In this document: positions 1 through 4,927 of the stretch, piece after piece
How positions within the stretch are numbered: position 1 is the stretch's first letter
Layout: each line of letters opens with the position of its first letter
NCBI GenBank assembly: GCA_025350985.1
Contig: JANXWU010000191.1
Coordinates: 1-5,146 of the forward strand
Reading direction: 5' to 3'
Source of the DNA: Spartobacteria bacterium
GTDB lineage: Bacteria; Verrucomicrobiota; Verrucomicrobiia; Chthoniobacterales; Chthoniobacteraceae
Length of the DNA stretch: 5,146 nt
Position numbers and translations under genes: made by a program
The notes under the pieces: model-generated
Seen by the model: the letters and a program-made list of their open reading frames with translations, nothing else
Database searches by the model: none
Told to the model about the DNA's origin: nothing

Positions 1-709
1 GGCGGGGCAGGGGGGGGCCGGGTCGTCCGGCGAGCCACGCGCCCGGAATTCCGAGTCGCCGCAAGACAATCCAGACGAGCACGGAATCAAGCGCGTGCAG
101 CAAAATGTTGACGATGTGGTAGCCGGGACCGGTCGGTCCCCAGAGTTGGAATTCGATCCACAGCATCGTTGTTTTCAGCGGGAAATAGTCCGCCGACTTC
201 TCGCCCGACCAAATTTCCCACAAGCCGTGCCAATTTGTGTGGACTACGCCGGTGATCATGTCGCGAACCGGTTGGAGCGAGGGATTTGCAGTGATCTCCT
301 GGGCGTCATCCCAGACGAATCCTGCCGTCATCGCCGGGATGAAAACGAGCACAACGGGCAGGACGATTAGAACGATTTGCGCTTCAAATTTATCCCGCGC
401 CAACGTCTCCCGTGGCAGTATGCCGACGAGCAAAAATCCGGCGACCCCGCCCCGCACGCCGCCCTCGAGCAAGCGGGGGAAAATGGGCGAGTGGAGCATT
501 TCGCGCAGGGTCGTAAAGCCGCACATAAACCTCGCCAGCCCGCCAGCGTCTGCATCGGCCAGCGTCAGGCAGGTGAGCCAGATGCCGACGATGGCACTGA
601 GCGCAATAATCGCGGTCGCCGCCCAGCCGCACTCCGGGCCGAAAAGAGGCTGGTCGCCTGTCGCCGGCGGAATGAGCCCCGCGCGTTTTTTCTTGGGAGC
701 CTTCGCCAT
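1..709 (-). CDS. TMTC/GT-C-like multi-span membrane protein, N-terminal part (C-terminus cut off by window edge)
   Basis: Reading leftwards from the ATG at 709-707 gives 236 codons with no stop, so the gene leaves the window. The protein begins with a Lys-rich head (MAKAPKKKR), then hydrophobic stretches at about 29-52, 86-99 and 110-132. The FVWDD motif at 131-135 is followed by an 'I..NP.L' motif, and YFPL (175-178) leads into LWIEFQLWG (183-191) and GYHIVNILLHAL (196-207). This order is what I know from TMTC/O-mannosyltransferase-like GT-C proteins, which usually carry C-terminal TPR repeats and transfer sugars from polyprenyl-phosphate donors at the membrane. The acidic pair after the first conserved span is the usual catalytic site in GT-C enzymes. 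Function is inferred; substrate is unknown. About 100 residues with two spans precede the usual start of the fold, which is longer than typical. The last codons (after AWLAG, ~228) turn Pro-rich where the family normally continues with a hydrophobic LLF..HPV-type stretch, so bases 1-30 may be a contig-edge error. No clear Shine-Dalgarno precedes the start. Confidence 0.7.
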   Translation of the reverse strand, partial: MAKAPKKKRAGLIPPATGDQPLFGPECGWAATAIIALSAIVGIWLTCLTLADADAGGLARFMCGFTTLREMLHSPIFPRLLEGGVRGGVAGFLLVGILPRETLARDKFEAQIVLIVLPVVLVFIPAMTAGFVWDDAQEITANPSLQPVRDMITGVVHTNWHGLWEIWSGEKSADYFPLKTTMLWIEFQLWGPTGPGYHIVNILLHALDSVLVWIVLRRLGIPGAWLAGRPGPPLPR

Positions 710-783
710 GAGAGGCGGCAACTTTACAGGTTCCCGCAGGATTTCTATTTGTTATTTGGCCGTGCCTTCCTGAAGCTGCGCGC
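710..783. promoter_or_regulatory. Divergent intergenic spacer, likely promoters for both flanking genes
   Basis: The 74 bases between the minus-strand membrane-protein start and the plus-strand yicC start are the only space for promoters of both. They contain an AT-richer stretch around 741-762 in an otherwise GC-rich window. I see no convincing -35/-10 pair and no good Shine-Dalgarno before yicC, so individual sites are not called. Confidence 0.35.
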
Positions 784-1662
784 ATGAGAAGCATGACCGG
801 CTACGGCCGGGGCGAAAGCGTGTCCAACGGAAAAAAGTTCACCGTCGAACTGAATTCGGTGAACCGGAAACAGAGCGAAGTGGCCGTGAATCTGCCGCGC
901 GAACTGGCGGAGGCGGAACCGCGCATTCGCGATTTGATCAACGCGCAAATCTCGCGCGGACGGCTGAACGTCACGGTCGCATTTCACGACAGCACCGGGG
1001 TCGCGACCAAGCCGGCGATCGATCTCGAAGCCGCGCGCGCTTATCACCGCGCGATGCTCGATTTGCAAAAGGAACTGGGCGTGACTGGCGACATCGGCAT
1101 CGAGACGGTGCTGCGCGCGCCGGGAGTTTTGCGCGCGCCGGAGGAAAAATCGGTGTCGGTCGAGGAGGCATGGCCGCACGTCGAAGCGGCGTTGAAGGAG
1201 GCGCTCACCAGCCTGATTAAAATGCGCGAGCGGGAGGCGAAACATCTCGCGAAGGATCTGATCAAGCGTTTGAAAATCGTCCGTGGCTCGCTGCGGAAAA
1301 TCCGTCAGCTCGCGCCGGGCGTGGTGAAAAAATACCGGCAATCGCTGCACGAACGCATCCGCGCGGCGGGCGTCGATCTTCCGGTCGATGACGACCGGCT
1401 GGTGAAGGAGCTGGTTTTTTTCGCGGAAAAATCAGATGTGACCGAGGAGCTGACCCGGCTCGACAGCCACTTCGCCCAGTTCGCGCATGGCCTGCGCAAA
1501 AGCGAGCCGGTGGGACGCACGCTCGATTTCATTACCCAGGAAATTTACCGGGAGTTCAACACGCTGGGCGCCAAGGCAAACGACGTGGAGATTTCGCAAC
1601 TCGTCGTGACGTGCAAAGCCGAAATGGAAAAAATCCGCGAGCAGATTCAGAACATCGAATGA
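784..1662 (+). CDS. yicC: YicC family endoribonuclease
   Basis: 292 residues, close to the family's usual ~290. The N-terminus has the signature MRSMTGYGR, followed by E..SVN (22-27) and the LP.EL...EP.IR stretch (37-49) leading to 'SRGRLNV' (57-63). The C-terminal DUF1732 region (about 244-292) reads GRTLDF..QE..RE.NTLG.KA and ends in the family's MEKIREQIQNIE-like tail. E. coli YicC is reported as an endoribonuclease that takes part in small-RNA turnover; the activity here is by homology. The ATG at 784 is chosen because it gives the conserved N-terminus directly. No strong Shine-Dalgarno lies upstream. Alanine codons are mostly GCG, typical of the housekeeping genes here and a useful contrast with the gene at 3440. 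It is followed after only 3 bases by a palindromic repeat, then by gmk, its usual neighbour in many bacteria, on the same strand. Confidence 0.95.
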   Translation: MRSMTGYGRGESVSNGKKFTVELNSVNRKQSEVAVNLPRELAEAEPRIRDLINAQISRGRLNVTVAFHDSTGVATKPAIDLEAARAYHRAMLDLQKELGVTGDIGIETVLRAPGVLRAPEEKSVSVEEAWPHVEAALKEALTSLIKMREREAKHLAKDLIKRLKIVRGSLRKIRQLAPGVVKKYRQSLHERIRAAGVDLPVDDDRLVKELVFFAEKSDVTEELTRLDSHFAQFAHGLRKSEPVGRTLDFITQEIYREFNTLGAKANDVEISQLVVTCKAEMEKIREQIQNIE

Positions 1663-1665
1663 AGT

Positions 1666-1937
1666 GTCATTCTGAGCGAAGCGGAGGCGAAGAATCTCAT
1701 GAATAATCCGGTGGCGACATTTTTAGAGCAGGTTGAAAAGTCGAATTTGGAAGCCATGAAGCCAGGAAAAGAGCGTCTGAAAATTCCGGCCTTCCTGGAT
1801 TCATGGCTTCCAGATTCCTCCAAAGGCCGCGCGCTCATCACGCAATCGAAGACTTTTTCAACACGCTCTTAAGACAGGCATGAGACTCTTCGACTCCGTT
1901 CCGTTGCTTCGGCGAACGACACTCCGCTCAGAATGAC
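1666..1937. repeat. Composite nested palindrome with GTCATTCTGAGCG arms, between yicC and gmk
   Basis: The left outer arm 1666-1701 starts GTCATTCTGAGCG and ends GAAGAATCTCATG. The right outer arm 1879-1937 is its inverse in a longer version, starting CATGAGACTCTTCGACTCC and ending CGCTCAGAATGAC. Inside lie a second arm pair (1722-1742 with 1851-1872, 18 matches and one gap over 22) and a third (1743-1768 with 1792-1817). The whole 272-bp block is thus an imperfect palindrome. The long arm, inverted, matches 4104-4163 at about 53 of 60 positions, so it is a dispersed family rather than an isolated terminator. It fills nearly all of the 302 bases between yicC and gmk. A 57-codon open frame (1699-1872) crosses it but looks incidental. 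No target duplication was found at its ends. Confidence 0.8.
1743..1817. repeat. Inner 26-bp-stem hairpin
   Basis: Left arm 1743-1768 (core GGAAGCCATGAAGCCAGGAA) and right arm 1792-1817 (core TTCCTGGATTCATGGCTTCC) pair over 26 positions with two differences, one of which would be a G-U pair in RNA. The loop is 23 bases (1769-1791). It is the centre of the composite palindrome. The stem is long and not followed by a T run, so it is more like a dispersed inverted repeat than an intrinsic terminator, although it could still stall transcription between yicC and gmk. Confidence 0.75.
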
Positions 1938-1964
1938 CCTCGTTTGTTGAAACGAACCAGTTCC

Positions 1965-2570
1965 ATGACTCTTCGCCGCCAAGGAATCCTGTTTGTCATC
2001 AGCGCCCCGTCGGGTGCGGGCAAGACCACCCTTTGCAATGGCCTGCAACACGGCCCTGAATTTGTCTATTCCATTTCTTGCACCACCCGCGCGAAGCGTC
2101 CCGGCGAAGTCGATGGGGAGGATTATCACTTCTTGTCCGACGAAGATTTCCAGCAGCGCCTCGTGCGCGGTGAATTCATCGAGCACGCGCAGGTTCATGG
2201 CCGGCGGTACGGCACGCTGCGCGAAACTTTGACCGGCAATCTGGAACGCGGCGTGGACGTGCTCGTGGATGTGGATATTCAGGGCGCGGCGGCGATTCGC
2301 GCGTGCAAGGATTCCGGGATTCTCGAAGCGCTGGTGGATGTTTTTCTCATGCCGCCGAATCTCGAACTGCTGCGACACCGCCTGCAAAAACGCGCGACGG
2401 AAACGCCCGAACAGATCGAACTGCGCCTGACCAACGCCCGCGCCGAAATGGAACACTGGCGCGAATATCGTTACGCCATCGTCAGTGGCTCGGTGCAGGA
2501 GGATTTGCACCACTTCAACGCCATCATCGACGCGGAGCGACTGCGCAGCCGGAGGTTCCTGCTCGCATGA
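1965..2570 (+). CDS. gmk: Guanylate kinase
   Basis: A 201-residue protein that phosphorylates GMP (and dGMP) to GDP with ATP in the cytoplasm, an essential step of purine salvage and GTP supply. The P-loop APSGAGKTT is at 14-22. The GMP-binding segment SCTTRAKRPGEVDGEDYHF (38-56) contains the expected Ser/Arg/Tyr pattern, DVDIQGA follows, and the lid region has R.TET..QI..R. Length matches the ~200-aa family. The frame is open upstream to a TTG at 1944, but ATG 1965 places the core beta strand (GILFVISAPSG) at the usual distance, so it is preferred. No Shine-Dalgarno is visible; a small hairpin (CGTTT-GTTG-AAACG, 1941-1954) lies just before the start. The stop overlaps the coaC start (ATGA at 2567-2570), so the two are probably translationally coupled. 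In many bacteria rpoZ follows gmk; it is missing here. Confidence 0.96.
   Translation: MTLRRQGILFVISAPSGAGKTTLCNGLQHGPEFVYSISCTTRAKRPGEVDGEDYHFLSDEDFQQRLVRGEFIEHAQVHGRRYGTLRETLTGNLERGVDVLVDVDIQGAAAIRACKDSGILEALVDVFLMPPNLELLRHRLQKRATETPEQIELRLTNARAEMEHWREYRYAIVSGSVQEDLHHFNAIIDAERLRSRRFLLA
2551..2555 (+). promoter_or_regulatory. Shine-Dalgarno for coaC inside the gmk 3' end
   Basis: GGAGG lies 11 bases before the coaC ATG, within the last codons of gmk. The spacing is a little long, but this is one of few clear ribosome-binding sequences in the window, and it supports ATG 2567 over any upstream start in the open coaC frame. Confidence 0.55.
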
Positions 2571-3118
2571 AAAAACAGCGCACGATTATCGTCGGTGTCA
2601 CCGGCTCGATCGCCGCTTACAAAGCGGCTGACTTGGTGAGCAAGCTGGTGAAACGCGGTCACGAAGTTTTCGTCGTGATGACACGCAGCGCGCAGCAATT
2701 CGTCGGCCCGCTCACCTTCCAGACGCTCTCCAGAAATCCCGTGATGACGAGCGTGTTCGAGGATAAAGACGGCTGGCGTCCGGGACACATCGACCTCGCC
2801 GACCGCGCCGATTTGCTGCTCATCGCTCCCGCGACGGCAAACGTCATCGCGGAACTCGCGCACGGTTTCGCACGCGATCCGCTGACTGAAATCGCGCTCG
2901 CCACGCGCGCGCCCGTGCTCGTCGCCCCGGCGATGAACGGCCACATGTGGGAGCACGCGGCGACGAAGGACAATGTGCAAAAGCTGCAAACTCGCGGCGT
3001 GCATTTCATCGGACCCGAGGCTGGCCTGCTCGCCTGCGGCTACGAGGGGCTTGGGCGGCTGTGGGACGTGGACGAAATCGTCGCGCGGGCGGAGGAAATT
3101 TTGGCGCGGGCTCCTTGA
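2567..3118 (+). CDS. coaC: Phosphopantothenoylcysteine decarboxylase, stand-alone CoaC
   Basis: 183 residues. This FMN-dependent enzyme decarboxylates 4'-phosphopantothenoylcysteine to 4'-phosphopantetheine in coenzyme A synthesis. Visible motifs are GVTGSIAAYKA (10-20, FMN phosphate binding), the catalytic His in GHIDL (His74), APATANVIAEL (87-97), PAMN.HMW (121-128, Asn124) and the flexible flap with ACGYEGLGRL (156-165, Cys157). These sit one residue before E. coli CoaBC His75, Asn125 and Cys158, so all key residues are present. In E. coli and most bacteria CoaC is fused to the CoaB ligase. Here the frame stops right after the decarboxylase domain, and no CoaB sequence follows in the next 2 kb, so phosphopantothenate-cysteine ligase must be encoded elsewhere. 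The ATG overlaps the gmk stop. The frame is open far upstream inside gmk, but only the start at 2567 yields the conserved N-terminus. Confidence 0.94.
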   Translation: MKKQRTIIVGVTGSIAAYKAADLVSKLVKRGHEVFVVMTRSAQQFVGPLTFQTLSRNPVMTSVFEDKDGWRPGHIDLADRADLLLIAPATANVIAELAHGFARDPLTEIALATRAPVLVAPAMNGHMWEHAATKDNVQKLQTRGVHFIGPEAGLLACGYEGLGRLWDVDEIVARAEEILARAP

Positions 3119-3217
3119 ACGTCGGTCCCGGCTCCCAAATATTGACCGGCACTTGACTACCGGGAACCAGTCGAAGGAGGGGAATGGCACAGAAGTTCGG
3201 AAACGACTCGAAAAACT
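3119..3217. other. Spacer after coaC, no gene recognised
   Basis: This stretch follows the coaC stop and would be the usual place for coaB, but no CoaB-like frame is seen. It contains a weak imperfect hairpin (GGTCCCGG at 3124-3131 against CCGGGAACC at 3160-3168) without a T run. A strong-looking AAGGAGG lies at 3174-3180, three bases plus before ATG 3184. That ATG opens only a 47-codon frame running through the palindromic repeat that follows, so I do not call a gene. Confidence 0.5.
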
Positions 3218-3383
3218 CCGGGGAGCGCACGCGCCTCGCGTGCTGGCAACGGCGCCTCGCCGTTGCGAACTTCCGACCGCGCCGCCTGGCAAAAAAGTCC
3301 GTGAACTGCTGCGGCGATTCCCAGTGAAAGTTCGTCACCGCGAGGCGCGGCCACCGGCACGCGGGGGCGCGTGCGCTCCCCGG
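3218..3383. repeat. Facing pair of double-hairpin REP-like repeats
   Basis: Two copies of a ~57-base unit lie in inverted orientation, 3218-3274 and 3327-3383. Their outer ends match perfectly over 18 bases (CCGGGGAGCGCACGCGCC at 3218-3235 and its inverse at 3366-3383). Each unit itself forms two tandem hairpins. In the left unit these are GCACGCG-CCT-CGCGTGC (3228-3244) and GCAACGGCG-CCT-CGCCGTTGC (3246-3266). In the right unit they are GTCACCGCG-AGG-CGCGGCCAC (two mismatches) and GCACGCG-GGGG-CGCGTGC (perfect). The changes within the second hairpin tend to keep the stem while altering the sequence. This resembles REP/BIME arrangements, in which two REP units face each other across a spacer. 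It occupies most of the 321 bases between coaC and the next gene. Confidence 0.82.
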
Positions 3384-3439
3384 CTCCACTTTTTCTGCTT
3401 GCCCTCACAGCGCAAACCTGAGAGCACCGCTGGGTTGTC

Positions 3440-4033
3440 ATGGCAAAAGTGCCCATCACTTGGGGAGGAACGGATCCGCGGACGGGGCAACCTTTTCGCT
3501 GGGACACCCCCGGCCTCACGTGGGACGGCTTTATTGAAACCCCAGACACCCATCAACCCATGCAAGACCTCCTCGACCTCACCACCATCACCGACCAGGA
3601 CTGGACCGACATCGACGCCGCATTGGCCACCCTCGAGACCAAGCTCGGCAGCCTGCTCCTGGACCTCACCATCGAACAACGCCGCCGTCTCACCAAGATG
3701 GGCGACAAAAGCGAAGCCTTCTGCCGCCAGACCCTCGTCGTCGCCCGGCAAAACGCCGCCAAGCTCCCCGCCGACACCGTCACCGACCTCACCACCGAGG
3801 AAGGCGACCTCGCCAGCCTCGACAAACTGCGCCAGCGGCTCACCCGCCTCTCGCAGCTCGGGGAAAAAGCCGCCGACAGCGAAATGGCCCTCGGCAGCGA
3901 CATCATGGTCTTCGCCCTCGCCACCTACGGCATGCTCAAAGCCATCGGCGCCGGTGCCGGCCTCGACGGGCTGCGCAGCCAGCTTGGCGCCCGCTTCGCC
4001 AAAGGCCCGCAGAAGCCCAAACCAAACCCGTAG
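3440..4033 (+). CDS. Uncharacterised 197-aa protein with 'KMGDKS' core
   Basis: No function is known to me. From memory, the core resembles a family of small uncharacterised, probably helical proteins from Verrucomicrobia and Bacteroidetes that share an R-R/L-P/T-KMGDK-S-F pattern; I cannot name a Pfam entry. Residues 1-40 are Trp/Pro/Gly-rich with a repeated 'TW[GD]G' (7-10, 27-30). About 41-75 is helical and Leu/Asp-rich. LTIEQRRRLTKMGDKSEAF spans 76-94. About 120-150 is a charged helix, and a small-residue helix (GSDIMVFALATYGMLKAIGAGAG, 152-174) is followed by a Lys/Pro tail. No signal peptide or confident membrane span is seen. Start ATG 3440 lacks a Shine-Dalgarno; Met41 (3560) would give only the core. 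Codons are overwhelmingly C-ending: nearly every Ala is GCC and none is GCG, unlike yicC, gmk and coaC. It lies between two repeat clusters, which with the codon use suggests separate acquisition. Confidence 0.75.
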   Translation: MAKVPITWGGTDPRTGQPFRWDTPGLTWDGFIETPDTHQPMQDLLDLTTITDQDWTDIDAALATLETKLGSLLLDLTIEQRRRLTKMGDKSEAFCRQTLVVARQNAAKLPADTVTDLTTEEGDLASLDKLRQRLTRLSQLGEKAADSEMALGSDIMVFALATYGMLKAIGAGAGLDGLRSQLGARFAKGPQKPKPNP

Positions 4034-4049
4034 CCCGGCCCGGACGGGC
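4033..4049 (+). terminator. Weak terminator-like hairpin at the gene end
   Basis: GCCCG-GCCCGGA-CGGGC starts in the stop codon of the 197-aa gene. The stem is five GC pairs and no T run follows, so intrinsic termination is only possible, not shown. Confidence 0.22.
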
Positions 4050-4081
4050 GCGCATCCGGTGCAAAAATGGACTCTCGGAGC

Positions 4082-4271
4082 GGTAATGGCTCACTTTGAA
4101 AATGTCATTCTGAGCGCAGTGGAGTTCGCCCAAGCGAACGGAACGCAGTCGAAGAATCTCATGCACTTCCCCGTGCCGCGACACGCCAGAAAACGGATCA
4201 AGAGATTCTTCGACTCCGCCAAGCCTGCGCTCAGAATGACAAATCGCGCTTTTTCAAACTGAGCCATTACC
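4082..4271. mobile_element. MITE-like non-coding element, 190 bp, with TIRs and 8-bp target duplication
   Basis: Terminal inverted repeats at 4082-4102 (starting GGTAATGGCTCACTTTG) and 4251-4271 (ending CAAACTGAGCCATTACC) match at 20 of 21 positions. The 8-base direct repeat CTCGGAGC abuts both ends exactly (4074-4081 and 4272-4279), as expected of a target-site duplication. Inside is a second inverted pair with GTCATTCTGAGCG ends: a long arm 4104-4163 and a shorter arm 4203-4240, the same family as at 1666-1937. The element has no transposase and no credible gene, so it would need one acting from elsewhere. An 8-bp duplication with a near-terminal GTAA recalls IS66-type ends, but that assignment is tentative. 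The long arm carries its own small hairpin, GTTCGC-CCAA-GCGAAC (4124-4139). Confidence 0.8.
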
Positions 4272-4317
4272 CTCGGAGCCTCAGCGATGGGGTTCGGAGG
4301 CTCAAACGCGAGGTTCT

Positions 4318-4402
4318 GAACCCCATCGATGGCAATCTGAACCCCATCTTTGGACATGCGGAACCCCATCGATGGCAATCTGAGCCCCACGCCGGAGGCT
4401 CG
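4318..4402 (+). repeat. 21-22 bp tandem repeat, four units
   Basis: Units start at 4318, 4339, 4361 and 4382. Each opens with GA[AG]CCCCA. Units 1 and 3 are identical over 23 bases including the join (GAACCCCATCGATGGCAATC plus TGA). Unit 2 keeps GAACCCCATC and then differs, and unit 4 keeps only the opening. An inverted partial copy, CGATGGGGTTC, lies at 4285-4295, and CGGAGGCTC occurs at both 4295-4303 and 4393-4401. No gene contains it credibly. A period of 21-22 bases equals about two helical turns, but a protein-binding role is only a possibility. Confidence 0.75.
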
Positions 4403-4690
4403 GAGGGCCATTTTCAGGCAGAAATGGGCGAATTTCCACCCTCCAAACCCCGTTTCGCCCATTCCAGGCGTGCCCGGAGAGAGTTCCGGGAGCGAAGATC
4501 GCGCCCCTTCCCAGGATAGGCGACCCCGATCGACAACCCGTCGCAAATCATGGAAGCGGAAAGCTCCAACGGACTTTGCCAGTGAAACTGATAGAATTGC
4601 CTTCCTTGCTCTGCGACCGCAAAGTCGTCTAATCCTATGTTAAACGGCTTCGCCTTTCCTGTGAGCCACGTTTTGCGCTAATTTACCGAA
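4403..4690. other. Non-coding stretch with small hairpins
   Basis: No gene with recognisable product is seen on either strand. Hairpins are AATGGGCGAA at 4423-4432 with TTCGCCCATT at 4454-4463 (10 bp, perfect), CCCGGA-GAGAGT-TCCGGG at 4473-4490, and GACTTTGC at 4572-4579 with GCAAAGTC at 4619-4626 (8 bp, 39-base loop). A GTTAAAC at 4639-4645 fits the integron R' consensus GTTRRRY and lies about 45 bases before the next gene. A convincing attC geometry upstream of it could not be built. The promoter for the following gene pair should be here, but no clear -35/-10 pair stands out. Confidence 0.5.
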
Positions 4691-4927
4691 GTGCGATTCA
4701 CACGGTATTTCGAAGCCATGCGACAACGCGCGGATCGCGCCTCGATTCGCCTCGACTGGATCGAGCGTGTCGTCGCCCATCCCGTGCGCGAGCAGATTCA
4801 GCAGGACGGCCGCATTCGCCGCTGGGCGCCCATCGCCGAGATGGACGGGCGCTATTTGCGCGTTATCCTGCTTCCCGACGCCGAGACCGTCCACAACGCG
4901 TTTTTCGACCGCTCATTTCGCCTATGA
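4691..4927 (+). CDS. DUF4258 family protein, putative toxin of a two-gene module
   Basis: 78 residues from a GTG start. The sequence FTRYF (3-7), R..DRASI (13-19), WIERV..HP (23-31), DGRIRRW (39-45), GRYLRVILL (53-61) and TVHNAFFDR (66-74) matches the pattern I know for DUF4258 proteins. These are small proteins often found beside short antitoxin-like genes; biochemical activity is not established to my knowledge. GTG 4691 is preferred because the family N-terminus begins with F[TS]-[RK]-H/Y right there; the internal Met10 would delete the first conserved strand. No Shine-Dalgarno is visible. The stop TGA overlaps the next gene's ATG by four bases (4924-4927), so the pair is co-translated. 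Toxin identity is inferred from gene pairing only; the reverse roles, or a non-TA function, remain possible. Confidence 0.8.
   Translation: MRFTRYFEAMRQRADRASIRLDWIERVVAHPVREQIQQDGRIRRWAPIAEMDGRYLRVILLPDAETVHNAFFDRSFRL

Noticed and set aside
1699..1872. 57-codon plus-strand frame starting ATG in the repeat between yicC and gmk
   Set aside because: It starts inside one palindrome arm and ends in another, has no Shine-Dalgarno and no recognisable domain; the sequence is explained by inverted repeats.
1944..1964. Upstream TTG start for gmk adding seven residues
   Set aside because: ATG 1965 gives the normal guanylate kinase N-terminal length; the added codons lie over a small hairpin and have no Shine-Dalgarno.
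2471..3292. Minus-strand frame of 273 codons opposite coaC
   Set aside because: Antisense shadow of coaC, whose plus-strand product has all catalytic motifs.
3184..3327. 47-codon frame with a good AAGGAGG in front
   Set aside because: It runs through the left REP-like unit and its spacer, giving an Arg-rich peptide set by the hairpin sequence. The spacing from the Shine-Dalgarno to ATG is also too short to be convincing.
3218..3383. CRISPR array or tRNA-like structure
   Set aside because: Only two units, in inverted rather than direct orientation, with no spacers and no cloverleaf or anticodon arm.
2973..4262. Long plus-strand frame (429 codons) overlapping coaC, the repeats and the 197-aa gene
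   Set aside because: Ser/Pro/Thr-rich shadow of the C-ending codons of the real gene at 3440; it crosses the REP pair and the MITE and has no domain.
4091..4546. Minus-strand 151-codon frame across the MITE and tandem repeat
   Set aside because: Built wholly from the inverted repeats and the 21-22 bp tandem units (repetitive MGF/DGVQ peptides); no independent coding evidence.
4350..4643. Plus-strand 97-codon frame after the tandem repeat
   Set aside because: Begins inside a repeat unit, low-complexity Arg/Ser/Pro composition, no Shine-Dalgarno and no family resemblance.
4564..4645. A complete attC site ending at GTTAAAC (4639-4645)
   Set aside because: GACTTTGC/GCAAAGTC give an 8-bp inverted repeat of attC-like span, but the core boxes are spaced 0 and 12 bases from it and do not pair, unlike real attC geometry.
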